A model generated the notes under the pieces. The model was given only the letters and a program-made list of their open reading frames with translations, was not told the origin of the DNA and ran no database searches. From Acidobacteriota bacterium (GTDB lineage Bacteria; Acidobacteriota; Vicinamibacteria; Vicinamibacterales; Vicinamibacteraceae): a stretch of 9,735 nucleotides of DNA. This document shows positions 1 through 8,842 of this stretch, piece by piece. The position numbers and the translations under genes are program-made. The stretch lies in contig JACDAO010000211.1 of NCBI GenBank assembly GCA_013695405.1, forward strand, positions 1 through 9,735, in the 5' to 3' direction. Within the stretch, counting starts at the first letter, position 1, and every line of letters starts with the position of its first letter.

Positions 1-2737
1 CGTTGAGCGGCGTGCCGCTCTGGAGGGTCGAGATACCAGCAATCTGCCAGCCGCCGAGCACCCCGCGCAGGAGCAGGTTGGTCGACTCGCGGAAGAACGG
101 CAGGTCCCACACGTAGCTCACGACGAGGCGGTGCGGCACGTCCCAGTTGGCTGGGCCGTAGTCGCTCCAGATGTCGTAGTTGTTGACGATCTGCCCTCCG
201 CCGTTCGAGTGCGTGGCCATGTCGCGCGTCTTCGAAAAGGTGTAATGCGCGTTGAGAAGAAATCCGTTGGTCATGCGACGGCGGGCGATGAGGCTGACCG
301 CGTCGTAGTTGGCGATCAGGTCGTTCTGGATCGTGCGGATCAAGCGGAACCGCTGGTTCGGCCGGCGCGGGTCGATGGCGCCGGGCCCGGGGAGGGGCGT
401 GTTGTTGAAGAAGCTGCGATCCAGATTCTTGGTACGCGAGGCCAGGTACTGCACCTCGACGACCGAGCTGCCGAAGATCTCGCGCTGCAGGTCGACGCTC
501 CACTGGTTCTTGCGCGCATTGGGCAGGTTCCGGTTGGGCGTGATCATGTTCGGCGGGCCGCCGGGCCCGACGACACCGAACGGCTGCTCGAAGGACAGCG
601 TCGGGCTCACCGGGTTGTTGTTGAAGGTGAACTCGGCGGCGATCGGCGGGTTGTTCGTCAGGAACGTGAACGAGTTCATCTGGTTGGGGTTGTAGTAAAT
701 GCCCCAGCCGGCGCGCAGCACCGTCTTTTCGGTGAGGCGGTAGGTCGCCCCGAGGCGCGGCCCCCAGTCCTTCGTGTTCGGCTCGTGGAACTCGAAGCCC
801 ACCGCCGGGAACGAGGTCGGGATGATCTGCGTCTGCGTGACGTCGAGCATCGAGGCCAGGCCCTCGTAGGTCTGCACCGGGGTGTTGCGCTCGTAGCGGA
901 GCCCGAGGCTCAGCGTCATGTTGCGCGTGGCCTGCCAGACGTCGTTGATGAAGAACCCGTTGCGCCACTGGCCGACGTGGCCCTGCACTTGGTTTACCGG
1001 GGTGCCCACCGTGCGGGGCACGCCGACCATGAAATCGGCCATCGAGTAACCGGTCATCTCGTTGGTGAAGTTGAACGCGCCGCGCGGGCTGTTGGCGGCG
1101 CGTCGGCCCGTGGCCATCTTGCGGAGGTCGAAGCCGGTGCGGATGTTGTGGGTGCCCTTGGTCCACGAGAGCACGTTGGACATCTGGAAGGTGTTGTCGA
1201 ACTGGTACCAGTTCGTCCCGCCGTTTCCCAGGCCCGAGAACGCGGTCAGGCCGATGCTGGGGATGCCCGGGTTGTCGAAGCGCACGTCGCCGTCGAACCC
1301 GGGGATGCCGAGTTCGGACCCGGCCGTCGAGTTGCCGTCGAGAGTGAAGTTGTTGAGCGAGTCGAAATCGATACGGTGGTAGCCGATACGGAAGTCGTTG
1401 AGCAGCGTCGGCGAGATCGTCTGCTGATACGACCCCAGCGTGTTCTTGTTCAGGCGCGGTTGAAAGAGCCCGCCGGTCGGGCTGAGCGCGCCGAAGCCGT
1501 CGAAGGCATCGACCCAGTTGTACCGCACGTAGACCCGTGCGGCGTTGCCGATGTTCTGGTCGACCCGCGCCAGGATTTGGTCGTTGTTGCTCTCGGTCAG
1601 CGCAGGTCCCTGGTAGTTGTTGGCCGTACCCGGCAGGTTCGGCACCGGGAAGTACTGCAGCAACCGGAGGGCCTGCGGCGAGAGCTGCGACAGCGGAATC
1701 TGGTTGCCGGGGTACGGCACCTTCGTGTAGGGGTTGACGATCTGGGTCGAGATCTCGCCGAAGTCGCCGCGGCGCATGCGCTCGGTCGGCATCGACCCAA
1801 TCGGACTAATCGTGCGCTCGGAACGCAGCCCCTCGTACGCCGCCATGAAAAACGTCTTGTTGGCGCCGTTGTAGAGGCCCGGAATCATCACCGGGCCATC
1901 GAACTGCATGCCGAACTGGTTGCTCCGCTTGGGCGGCTCCGGCAGATTCGGGTTGTCGAAGAAGCCGCGGCTCTCGAGCGAGTCGTCCTGGAAATACTCG
2001 AACAACGCGCCGTGGAAGGCGTTGGTTCCCGACTTGGTGACGACGTTGACGTGCACGCCGAGGTACGACCCGTACTCGGCCGAGGTGCTGCCGGTCTGCA
2101 CCTGCACCTCGGTGACCGCGTCGGCCATCGGGCGCATGCTGGTCATCGCAAGCAGGTTCGACGTGGCATTGATGCCATCGAGCGTCAGGCTGTTCTGGAT
2201 CTCGCGCTGCCCGGCACCGCGGAACGACAGGCCGATGTCGGTCGTGTTCCCGCGCAGCACGCCGGGGGTCGTCGCGGCCATCTGCCACACGTTGCGGCCG
2301 CTCGCCGGCAGGTCGGTGACGGCCCGCGCCTCGACGGTCTGCGACACGGCGGCGCGGTCGGTGGCCAGCGTGGTGTTGGCGGCTTCGACGATGATTGTCT
2401 CGGCCAGGTCGCCGACGGTCAGCACCGCGTCCTGCCGCACCACCTGGTTGCCGCCGACCTCGATGTTGGTGGCCTTGAACGTCTGGAACCCCTGCAGGCT
2501 GATGGTGATCTCGTAGCGCCCGAGTGGCACGGCGTTGAACTGGTAGACGCCGGACTCGTTGGTGACGCCGGTGTGTGTCGCTTGGGTGCCGGTGTTGACG
2601 GCTGTGACCGTGGCGCCCGGCAGCACGCCGCCCCCGCTGTCGGTGACGGTGCCGACCAGGCCGGTCTGGGAGGCGAGCTGCGCCGCGACGTTGCTCGCGA
2701 TACACAGGCAGAACATGGCTGACAACAGGAGTCGCAA
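1..2737 (-). CDS. TonB-dependent receptor, Oar-like, with carboxypeptidase-regulatory-like N-terminal domain (C-terminus beyond window)
   Basis: An outer-membrane receptor/transporter of the Oar-like TonB-dependent family. I translated the minus strand and found no stop over 912 codons; the frame runs off the window at base 1. From the TTG at 2737 the protein opens with MRLLLSAMFCLCIASNVAA, a signal peptide with likely cleavage after residue 19. A carboxypeptidase-regulatory-like (Ig-fold) domain follows at about 25-114 (GLVGTVTDSGGGVLPGATV). The plug is at about 125-240, with LPASGRN (143-149), TLDGINATSN (185-194) and VVTKSGTN near 235. The remainder is beta-barrel, rich in Asn and aromatic residues. 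The start was chosen because AGGA lies 6 nt upstream of TTG, the same spacing as at clpA and the cupredoxin; GTG at 2740 and ATG at 2716 are alternatives. Family members usually have about 1000-1200 residues, so perhaps 100-250 are missing. The substrate is unknown; no SusD-like partner is visible. Identification is firm, function is generic. Confidence 0.93.
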   Translation of the reverse strand, partial: MRLLLSAMFCLCIASNVAAQLASQTGLVGTVTDSGGGVLPGATVTAVNTGTQATHTGVTNESGVYQFNAVPLGRYEITISLQGFQTFKATNIEVGGNQVVRQDAVLTVGDLAETIIVEAANTTLATDRAAVSQTVEARAVTDLPASGRNVWQMAATTPGVLRGNTTDIGLSFRGAGQREIQNSLTLDGINATSNLLAMTSMRPMADAVTEVQVQTGSTSAEYGSYLGVHVNVVTKSGTNAFHGALFEYFQDDSLESRGFFDNPNLPEPPKRSNQFGMQFDGPVMIPGLYNGANKTFFMAAYEGLRSERTISPIGSMPTERMRRGDFGEISTQIVNPYTKVPYPGNQIPLSQLSPQALRLLQYFPVPNLPGTANNYQGPALTESNNDQILARVDQNIGNAARVYVRYNWVDAFDGFGALSPTGGLFQPRLNKNTLGSYQQTISPTLLNDFRIGYHRIDFDSLNNFTLDGNSTAGSELGIPGFDGDVRFDNPGIPSIGLTAFSGLGNGGTNWYQFDNTFQMSNVLSWTKGTHNIRTGFDLRKMATGRRAANSPRGAFNFTNEMTGYSMADFMVGVPRTVGTPVNQVQGHVGQWRNGFFINDVWQATRNMTLSLGLRYERNTPVQTYEGLASMLDVTQTQIIPTSFPAVGFEFHEPNTKDWGPRLGATYRLTEKTVLRAGWGIYYNPNQMNSFTFLTNNPPIAAEFTFNNNPVSPTLSFEQPFGVVGPGGPPNMITPNRNLPNARKNQWSVDLQREIFGSSVVEVQYLASRTKNLDRSFFNNTPLPGPGAIDPRRPNQRFRLIRTIQNDLIANYDAVSLIARRRMTNGFLLNAHYTFSKTRDMATHSNGGGQIVNNYDIWSDYGPANWDVPHRLVVSYVWDLPFFRESTNLLLRGVLGGWQIAGISTLQSGTPLN

Positions 2738-2827
2738 CACGATTCCTCCCCTCGGCTGGTACGCGGCGGCGCCGGTTCTCGGTCTGCCCCGCGCACGATG
2801 GTCTTGACGGCTCACCCCGATGGCACG

Positions 2828-2881
2828 GCCGCTCACCGTCACGATGAAGAGGTCGATGGCCAATCAGATTTGGTGAGCGGC
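2828..2881. repeat. 10-bp perfect inverted repeat in the promoter-side spacer of the TonB receptor gene
   Basis: GCCGCTCACC at 2828-2837 is matched by its exact reverse complement GGTGAGCGGC at 2872-2881, with 34 nt between. A third partial copy of the motif (GGCTCACC) lies just upstream, near 2808-2815. It sits in the 193-bp spacer between the metallo-hydrolase stop and the receptor start, on the 5' side of the receptor gene. It could be a regulator-binding site, or a long-loop leader hairpin if transcription starts upstream of it. No convincing -35/-10 pair is visible here. The arms are seen directly; a role is inference. Confidence 0.4.
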
Positions 2882-2930
2882 ATGGTACTCAAGACGGCTG
2901 TGTTACGCCACTCCCGCGCGCGACATGGGG

Positions 2931-3845
2931 TCACGAAGCCTTGCGAAGGGCCCGCGCCAGGCCGCGCCAGCACAGGTCGAGCGGCACCGCCAGTTCGAGT
3001 CGATGCAGGTCGTCGGCGGTCATCTGCTGGAGGAAGGCCCGTCTGGCGTCGTCGACGAACCGTCGCTCGCGGTCGTCGTCGGACAGCGACGCATTCCAGA
3101 CCAGACGCCGGGCCGCCTCGTGCATCAGGTGCAGCCGGTCGACCAGCGTGGCGCAGTGCGCGGCCACGTCGGTGACCGGCCCGAAGTGGGTCAGGAACAG
3201 CGCCGACGGCTGCCAGTCGAGAATGCGCGCCAGGCTGCGCTCCCAGAGATCTAGATCGATGTCGGGCGGGGGCGTCGGGGGCATCACCGTGGTCATGCCG
3301 GTGGTGCGACAGCCGGCTACGTCGCCGACCAAGGCGATCCGCGACGCGCGATCGAGGTAGCTGACGTGATGCTGGGCATGCCCCGGCGTGTACATGACCT
3401 CGAGGTCGTGGCCGGCGACACGCAGGAGCTCGCCGCCCTCGAGCACCGTCACCGCCCCGGCTGGCACCGGGGCGAACTCGCCCCACAGCGACTCCATCTG
3501 GTCGCCATAGAGCTGGGTGGCGCTGGCGATCAGGCGCTCCGGCGCGGTGAGGTGGCGGGCGCCGCGTTCGTGCACGAAGACCCGGCAACCGGGCCGACGC
3601 CGCACGATGGTGCCGGCCGCGCCGGCGTGGTCGAGGTGGATGTGGGTGAGCAGCACGGCCTCCACATCGTCCAGGGCCAGGCCTCCTGCGGCGAGGTCAG
3701 CTTCCAGGGCCGGCAGGTCGCTGGCCGGGCCGGGGTCGATCAGGGCAATGCCTGACGCGCCCTCCAGAACGGCCGTGGCAATCACGCCGGGCACACCGCG
3801 GAATCGGCCGTCGGCATAGCGGAGGCCATGCGCCAGCACCTGCAT
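2931..3845 (-). CDS. Metallo-beta-lactamase-fold hydrolase
   Basis: A 304-residue MBL-fold metal-dependent hydrolase. The metal-binding signature THIHLDHAG is present (H68, H70, D72, H73). Further expected ligands are H156 in YTPGHAQHH, D175 in LVGDVAG and H220 in LTHFGP, so the dinuclear site looks complete. An all-helical C-terminal region (about 225-304) is rich in His, Arg and Asp. This layout resembles the glyoxalase-II-like/hydroxyacylglutathione-hydrolase-type branch of the superfamily, but the substrate cannot be read from sequence. No signal peptide is seen, so it is probably cytoplasmic. The frame stays open 96 codons upstream of the chosen ATG at 3845. That extension is low-complexity, overlaps clpS on the other strand and runs through the heptamer repeat, so I excluded it. 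No good Shine-Dalgarno precedes 3845. It is divergent from clpS and codirectional with the receptor gene, with a 193-bp gap. Confidence 0.9.
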   Translation of the reverse strand: MQVLAHGLRYADGRFRGVPGVIATAVLEGASGIALIDPGPASDLPALEADLAAGGLALDDVEAVLLTHIHLDHAGAAGTIVRRRPGCRVFVHERGARHLTAPERLIASATQLYGDQMESLWGEFAPVPAGAVTVLEGGELLRVAGHDLEVMYTPGHAQHHVSYLDRASRIALVGDVAGCRTTGMTTVMPPTPPPDIDLDLWERSLARILDWQPSALFLTHFGPVTDVAAHCATLVDRLHLMHEAARRLVWNASLSDDDRERRFVDDARRAFLQQMTADDLHRLELAVPLDLCWRGLARALRKAS

Positions 3846-3860
3846 GCGCGGAGTATGACT

Positions 3861-3904
3861 CAGGCATCGGGCAATCCAGGCATCAGGCATTGGGCATCGG
3901 GCAT
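3861..3904. repeat. Degenerate heptamer tandem repeat (consensus YRGGCAT; ATGCCYR on the other strand)
   Basis: Six 7-bp units fill this stretch: CAGGCAT, CGGGCAA, (TC), CAGGCAT, CAGGCAT, TGGGCAT, CGGGCAT, with a single 2-nt interruption after unit two. It begins 16 bp upstream of the metallo-hydrolase start, inside the divergent spacer shared with clpS. It is open in a minus-strand frame (PMPDAW...), but that frame is not protein-like. Arrays of this kind can arise by slippage. Whether this one affects transcription of either flanking gene is unknown. Confidence 0.6.
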
Positions 3905-3960
3905 GGGCCAACCCGGGCGTTCGTCCGGTTTCCGTCCGCGCACGGGGCGCGGCGCGTCCG

Positions 3961-3966
3961 TATACT
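3961..3966 (+). promoter_or_regulatory. Possible -10 box of the clpSA promoter
   Basis: TATACT differs from the sigma-70 -10 consensus TATAAT at one position and stands out in an otherwise GC-only stretch, 73 bp before the clpS ATG. No recognisable -35 hexamer (TTGACA-like) lies 16-18 bp upstream, where the sequence is GCGCAC. The call rests on the hexamer and its position alone. No CIRCE-like heat-shock operator was found in the spacer. Confidence 0.3.
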
Positions 3967-4038
3967 GGAGGGCGTGGAGACGAGGGCGATCCGGACGAGG
4001 GGTCCAGGCGGTGCCGGAAGGCCGGATGTGACGCGTCG

Positions 4039-4353
4039 ATGACCGACACGCACCGCCAGACGGGCGATCTCGTCCTGGAGCGTACCGAGAAGCAGACCAA
4101 GGAGCCGGCTCGCTTCAGGGTGCTGCTGATCAACGACGACTACACCACCATGGACTTCGTGATCGAAGTGCTCGAGACGGTGTTCCACAAGACGCCGGCC
4201 GAGGCCTTCCGCATCATGATGCAGGTGCACACGCAAGGTAAGGGGCTGTGCGGCGTGTACACCTTCGAAGTGGCCGAGACCAAGGTCGAGGCCGTGCACG
4301 ATCTCGCCAGGCAGAACGGCTTCCCCCTGCGCGCGAGCCTGGAAGAGGAATAG
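4039..4353 (+). CDS. clpS: ATP-dependent Clp protease adaptor ClpS
   Basis: A 104-residue ClpS, the N-recognin that captures substrates with destabilising N-terminal residues and hands them to ClpA for unfolding and degradation by ClpP in the cytoplasm. The family core is intact: NDDYTTMDFV (N32, D33, D34, T36, M38) forms the N-degron pocket and corresponds to N34-D35-D36-T38-M40 of E. coli ClpS. H64 in MQVHTQGKGLCG is the equivalent of E. coli H66. YTFEVAETKVEAV and the C-terminal GFPLRASLEEE complete the fold. The flexible N-terminal extension (about 1-24), needed in E. coli for substrate delivery, is polar and charged as expected. Length matches the family (about 100-110). The upstream Shine-Dalgarno is weak (GGAAGG lies 17 nt away), but no other in-frame start exists nearby. 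It is followed by clpA after 8 bp, a classical clpS-clpA operon. Confidence 0.97.
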   Translation: MTDTHRQTGDLVLERTEKQTKEPARFRVLLINDDYTTMDFVIEVLETVFHKTPAEAFRIMMQVHTQGKGLCGVYTFEVAETKVEAVHDLARQNGFPLRASLEEE

Positions 4354-4361
4354 GACCCGTC

Positions 4362-6732
<2,371 letters not shown>

Positions 6733-6734
<2 letters not shown>

Positions 6735-6807
6735 CCCTCACGCAGGCGTGACGGGCGAACCCCTTACGTAGGCGTGACGCGTAACCCCTCACGTAGGCGG
6801 CGGACTC
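6733..6807. repeat. Three 25-bp tandem repeat units between clpA and grpE
   Basis: Units begin at 6733, 6758 and 6783, an exact 25-bp period. The first two share the pattern AACCC-Y-YACG-Y-AGGCGTGACG; the third keeps AACCCCTCACGTAGGCG and then diverges into a palindrome. The first unit overlaps the clpA stop codon (TAA at 6732-6734). The units contain no spacers and no protein-like frame, so they are neither a CRISPR array nor a gene. The function is unknown. Confidence 0.7.
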
Positions 6808-6816
6808 GTCCGCCGC
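6797..6816. repeat. Perfect 9-bp palindrome (hairpin) in the clpA-grpE spacer
   Basis: GCGGCGGAC at 6797-6805 pairs exactly with GTCCGCCGC at 6808-6816 across a 2-nt centre (TC). As RNA it would form a very GC-rich hairpin, realistically 7 bp with a 6-nt loop. It is followed by ATTCTTGACCTTGT, which lacks a U-tract, so it is not a classical intrinsic terminator. It may instead act as a processing or 3'-end-stabilising element for clpSA, or be part of a REP-like element. It lies 29 bp before the grpE start. Confidence 0.5.
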
Positions 6817-6844
6817 ATTCTTGACCTTGTGAATCGTGGTGCCC

Positions 6845-7417
6845 ATGAGCGAACAGGAACCCGTGAAGGTCGTCGACAAGCGGTGGTGGGCGCGCACCGA
6901 GCCGGGCGAGCCGGGCGAGGCCCAGGCGTTCGACAAGCCGACGTACGTTCAGGAACTCGAGCAGCGGATTGCCGAGAAGGACGAGACGCTGCAGCAGTAC
7001 ATCACCCAGGTCAAGCAGGCGCAGCGTGAGTTCGAGGAGATGCGGGCAAGGGTCCGCAAGGACGCGGCGCGTGACGCGGAACAGGCGCGGCGCTCGGTCT
7101 TCGCCGACCTGCTGGACGTGGTCGACAACCTCGACCGCGCTCTCGCGGCGGCGCACGGTGCCGGCGACGCCGACAGCCTTGCGCACGGCGTCGAACTGGT
7201 GCGCCAGCAGTTCCTGCACAAGTTCGCCGGTTATGGCATCACTCGCCTCGAGCCACTGGGCCAACCGTTCGATCCGCTGCGCCACGAGGCCGTGACGATC
7301 GTGCCGGCCACCGAGCAGTACCCTGATGGCATCGTCGCCGGGGTGGCCGCGCCTGGCTACCTGATTGGCGACGACGTACTGCGTCCAGCGACCGTCGCCG
7401 TCGCCGGCGACCGGTAG
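6845..7417 (+). CDS. grpE: GrpE-family nucleotide exchange factor
   Basis: A 190-residue GrpE-family protein, which in known members dimerises and drives ADP release from the Hsp70 chaperone DnaK in the cytoplasm. Residues 30-85 form a long charged helix of coiled-coil character. LLDVVDNLDRAL (89-100) matches the conserved helix-bundle motif, and PFDPLRHEAV (141-150) followed by GYLIGDDVLRPATVAVA (171-187) is the beta-wing that contacts DnaK. The N-terminus (DKRWWARTEPGEPGE) is unlike E. coli GrpE. Length is normal (E. coli 197). I chose ATG 6845; in-frame GTG codons at 6836 and 6839 are alternatives, and none has a good Shine-Dalgarno. No dnaK, dnaJ or hrcA is adjacent, so this may be a second, divergent GrpE rather than the housekeeping copy. 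It follows clpA on the same strand after 110 bp of repeats and converges on the beta-barrel gene. Confidence 0.88.
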   Translation: MSEQEPVKVVDKRWWARTEPGEPGEAQAFDKPTYVQELEQRIAEKDETLQQYITQVKQAQREFEEMRARVRKDAARDAEQARRSVFADLLDVVDNLDRALAAAHGAGDADSLAHGVELVRQQFLHKFAGYGITRLEPLGQPFDPLRHEAVTIVPATEQYPDGIVAGVAAPGYLIGDDVLRPATVAVAGDR

Positions 7418-7427
7418 CCAGTCGCCG
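7405..7427. other. Hairpin at the grpE 3' end, in the convergent gene junction
   Basis: CGGCGAC (7405-7411) and GTCGCCG (7421-7427) form a 7-bp stem around a 9-nt loop that includes the grpE stop codon TAG (7415-7417). The convergent neighbour stops only 45 bp away. No U-tract follows on either strand, so transcription termination here would have to be Rho-dependent or use this structure weakly. The pairing is visible; termination is inference. Confidence 0.25.
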
Positions 7428-7461
7428 CCACTCACCCGGCAAGACGTGACGCCGCTGGCGC

Positions 7462-8373
7462 CTACCAGAACTTGCGCGAGATGTTGAAGCCGATGTACCA
7501 GTCGTCGCGTGCGGTGCCGCCGCGCGCGATCTGCGCCATCGTGGTGCCGAAGCCGTTGGAGAAGTTCAGCTGGAAAGCATGGCCGCCGGCCCGCTTTTCG
7601 ACGCCGAAGCTCACGTGCGTCGCGCCCGGATCGTAGCCGGACACCCGCGGTGCCGCCTCGGCGACCAGGTAGACCGTTGGCCGCACCCGCACCCTGGCCC
7701 CGACGCCGATGATCACCGTGTCGTTGTCGTCGGTCAGCTCGCCTGGCAGCGCGTTGGTGTTGTTGACCCAAATCGGCTCGACATACAGCGCGCCGACGCG
7801 CCCGATCTCGTGCGAGAGCACCACCCCGATCCCCGGCGAGTAGCTGTCCCTGAAGTTGTTGGTGCCGTCGGCGGTCAGCATCAGCGCGATGCCGAGCGGG
7901 AAGCTGTCGCTCTGGGCCTTGATCTCCTGCTGGCCGAAGAACTGGATGGTCCGATCACTGGTGCGGTGGATGCCGACCTGCGAGCCCCGCCGGATGCCGT
8001 ATCGCAGCTCGAGCCCAATCAGCCCGCCGGCGTCCAGTCCGAACAGATCGGATGCGAGGTTGCCAAACGAGCCCTGCCCCAGCGGCCTGGCGAACCGGTG
8101 CGTGATCCGCATCGCCAACTTGCCCTGTGGCATGCGCAGCGTCGTCGGCAGTGCGGCCAGCGTGAAGTCAGGCTGCGCCGGGTTGACGTCGAGGTCCGGG
8201 TCGTCCTCCTCGACCGGTGCCGCAGGCGCCGGCTGGCTGGCGTCGTCGGCAGCGGCCGGCTCGGGCGAGTTGGCGGTGGGTGGCGGGTCGGTGACGGGCG
8301 TCTGCGCCAGCGTCGGGGTGACCGCGATCGTCAGCAGCACGAGGGTTGCTGCAAGTCCTGTCGTCCTGATCAT
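7462..8373 (-). CDS. DUF5777-like outer-membrane beta-barrel protein
   Basis: A 303-residue secreted protein that I assign to the DUF5777 family of outer-membrane beta-barrels. The signal peptide MIRTTGLAATLVLLTIAVTPTLA is followed by QTP (cleavage after A23). A Pro/Ala/Asp-rich spacer (about 24-65) precedes the barrel, which starts near TLRMPQGKLAMRITHRFARP. Alternating hydrophobic/polar strands with Gly-aromatic turns continue to the C-terminus, which ends ISRKFW, an aromatic terminal residue as expected for BAM-inserted barrels. In families I recall, such barrels lie beside c-type cytochromes, as here. Its ATG is 7 bp after the cytochrome stop, and GAGG overlapping that stop provides the ribosome-binding site, so it is very likely cotranscribed and coupled. 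The molecular function is unknown; a porin-like or cytochrome-partner role is inference. Confidence 0.8.
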   Translation of the reverse strand: MIRTTGLAATLVLLTIAVTPTLAQTPVTDPPPTANSPEPAAADDASQPAPAAPVEEDDPDLDVNPAQPDFTLAALPTTLRMPQGKLAMRITHRFARPLGQGSFGNLASDLFGLDAGGLIGLELRYGIRRGSQVGIHRTSDRTIQFFGQQEIKAQSDSFPLGIALMLTADGTNNFRDSYSPGIGVVLSHEIGRVGALYVEPIWVNNTNALPGELTDDNDTVIIGVGARVRVRPTVYLVAEAAPRVSGYDPGATHVSFGVEKRAGGHAFQLNFSNGFGTTMAQIARGGTARDDWYIGFNISRKFW

Positions 8374-8380
8374 GAGTGCC

Positions 8381-8842
8381 TCAATTGTTGGCCGCGCCCT
8401 GCGCGATCCAGCGCCGGATGATCAGCATCTGGCCGTCGGTGAGGAACGGACCAGTGGTCCGCGGCATCCGGGCGCCGACGATGTCGCTGCGCCCTTCGAG
8501 CTTGTGCACGAGATAACTGTTGTCCGGATCGCCGGGGATGACCAGCACCGCGCCCGGCTTCTGCCGACTCGCTACGCCGACCAGGCTGCGGTAGGCGTCG
8601 TCCGGCAGCAGGGACAAGCCGGCGGCCGGCACCCGGCCCGCCGAACTGTGACACTGCGTGCAGGCGCTCCGGCCCGAGTCGTCGGTGGCCTGGAAAATTA
8701 GCTGCTGGATGCTGGAGAAGGTTGGCTCGAGGCCGGGACTGGGGCCGGCGACGTCGCGCAGCTTCTCGTCACAGCCGCCCGCCAGCGACAGCAGCAGCAC
8801 GCTGCCCGCGACCGAGATCCATCGCGACGGCGCGCGAGTCAT
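8381..8842 (-). CDS. Monohaem c-type cytochrome, probable lipoprotein
   Basis: A 153-residue exported cytochrome c. A basic N-terminus and hydrophobic stretch end in LLLSLAGGC (C24), an acceptable though not perfect lipobox, so it is probably lipid-anchored in the envelope. The haem c site is CTQCH (61-65). M126 in VGARMPRTTGPFL is a plausible distal ligand. PGDPDNSYLVHKLEG (104-118) and the ending IIRRWIAQGAANN are typical of the planctomycete/acidobacterial-type cytochrome c domain often found alone or fused to other modules. One haem only. The start was chosen at 8842 because ATG overlaps the cupredoxin stop as ATGA, a 4-bp overlap typical of translational coupling; the frame extends 23 codons further but into the cupredoxin gene with no signal peptide. 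The likely role is single-electron transfer with the upstream copper protein; partners are not shown by sequence. Confidence 0.9.
   Translation of the reverse strand: MTRAPSRWISVAGSVLLLSLAGGCDEKLRDVAGPSPGLEPTFSSIQQLIFQATDDSGRSACTQCHSSAGRVPAAGLSLLPDDAYRSLVGVASRQKPGAVLVIPGDPDNSYLVHKLEGRSDIVGARMPRTTGPFLTDGQMLIIRRWIAQGAANN

Noticed and set aside
1806..2705. A 299-codon minus-strand frame inside the TonB receptor gene.
   Set aside because: It is an out-of-frame reading of the receptor (Arg/His/Gln-rich). The adjacent frame gives the real protein.
131..2722. A very long plus-strand open frame (863 codons) opposite the TonB receptor gene.
   Set aside because: Its product is Val/Arg/Asp/Gly-rich with no domain, and it is the mirror of GC-rich third positions. 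The minus strand reads a textbook signal peptide, regulatory domain, plug and barrel over the same bases.
3846..4038. A search for a CIRCE/HrcA heat-shock operator before clpS.
   Set aside because: No TTAGCACTC-N9-GAGTGCTAA-like inverted repeat was found; only the TATACT hexamer stands out.
3846..4133. A possible 96-residue N-terminal extension of the metallo-hydrolase.
   Set aside because: It overlaps clpS on the opposite strand, runs through the heptamer repeat and is low-complexity. The MBL fold is complete from 3845.
6797..6830. The palindrome considered as an intrinsic terminator for clpSA.
   Set aside because: The hairpin is strong, but ATTCTTGACC follows instead of a T-run, so it was recorded only as a palindrome.
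6764..7771. A 335-codon minus-strand frame spanning grpE and the 3' end of the beta-barrel gene.
   Set aside because: It crosses the repeat spacer and lies antisense to a clear GrpE. No homology-like features were seen.
7579..8421. A 280-codon plus-strand frame opposite the DUF5777-like gene.
   Set aside because: The minus strand carries a signal peptide, barrel strands and an aromatic C-terminus in a coupled operon. The plus product is low-complexity.
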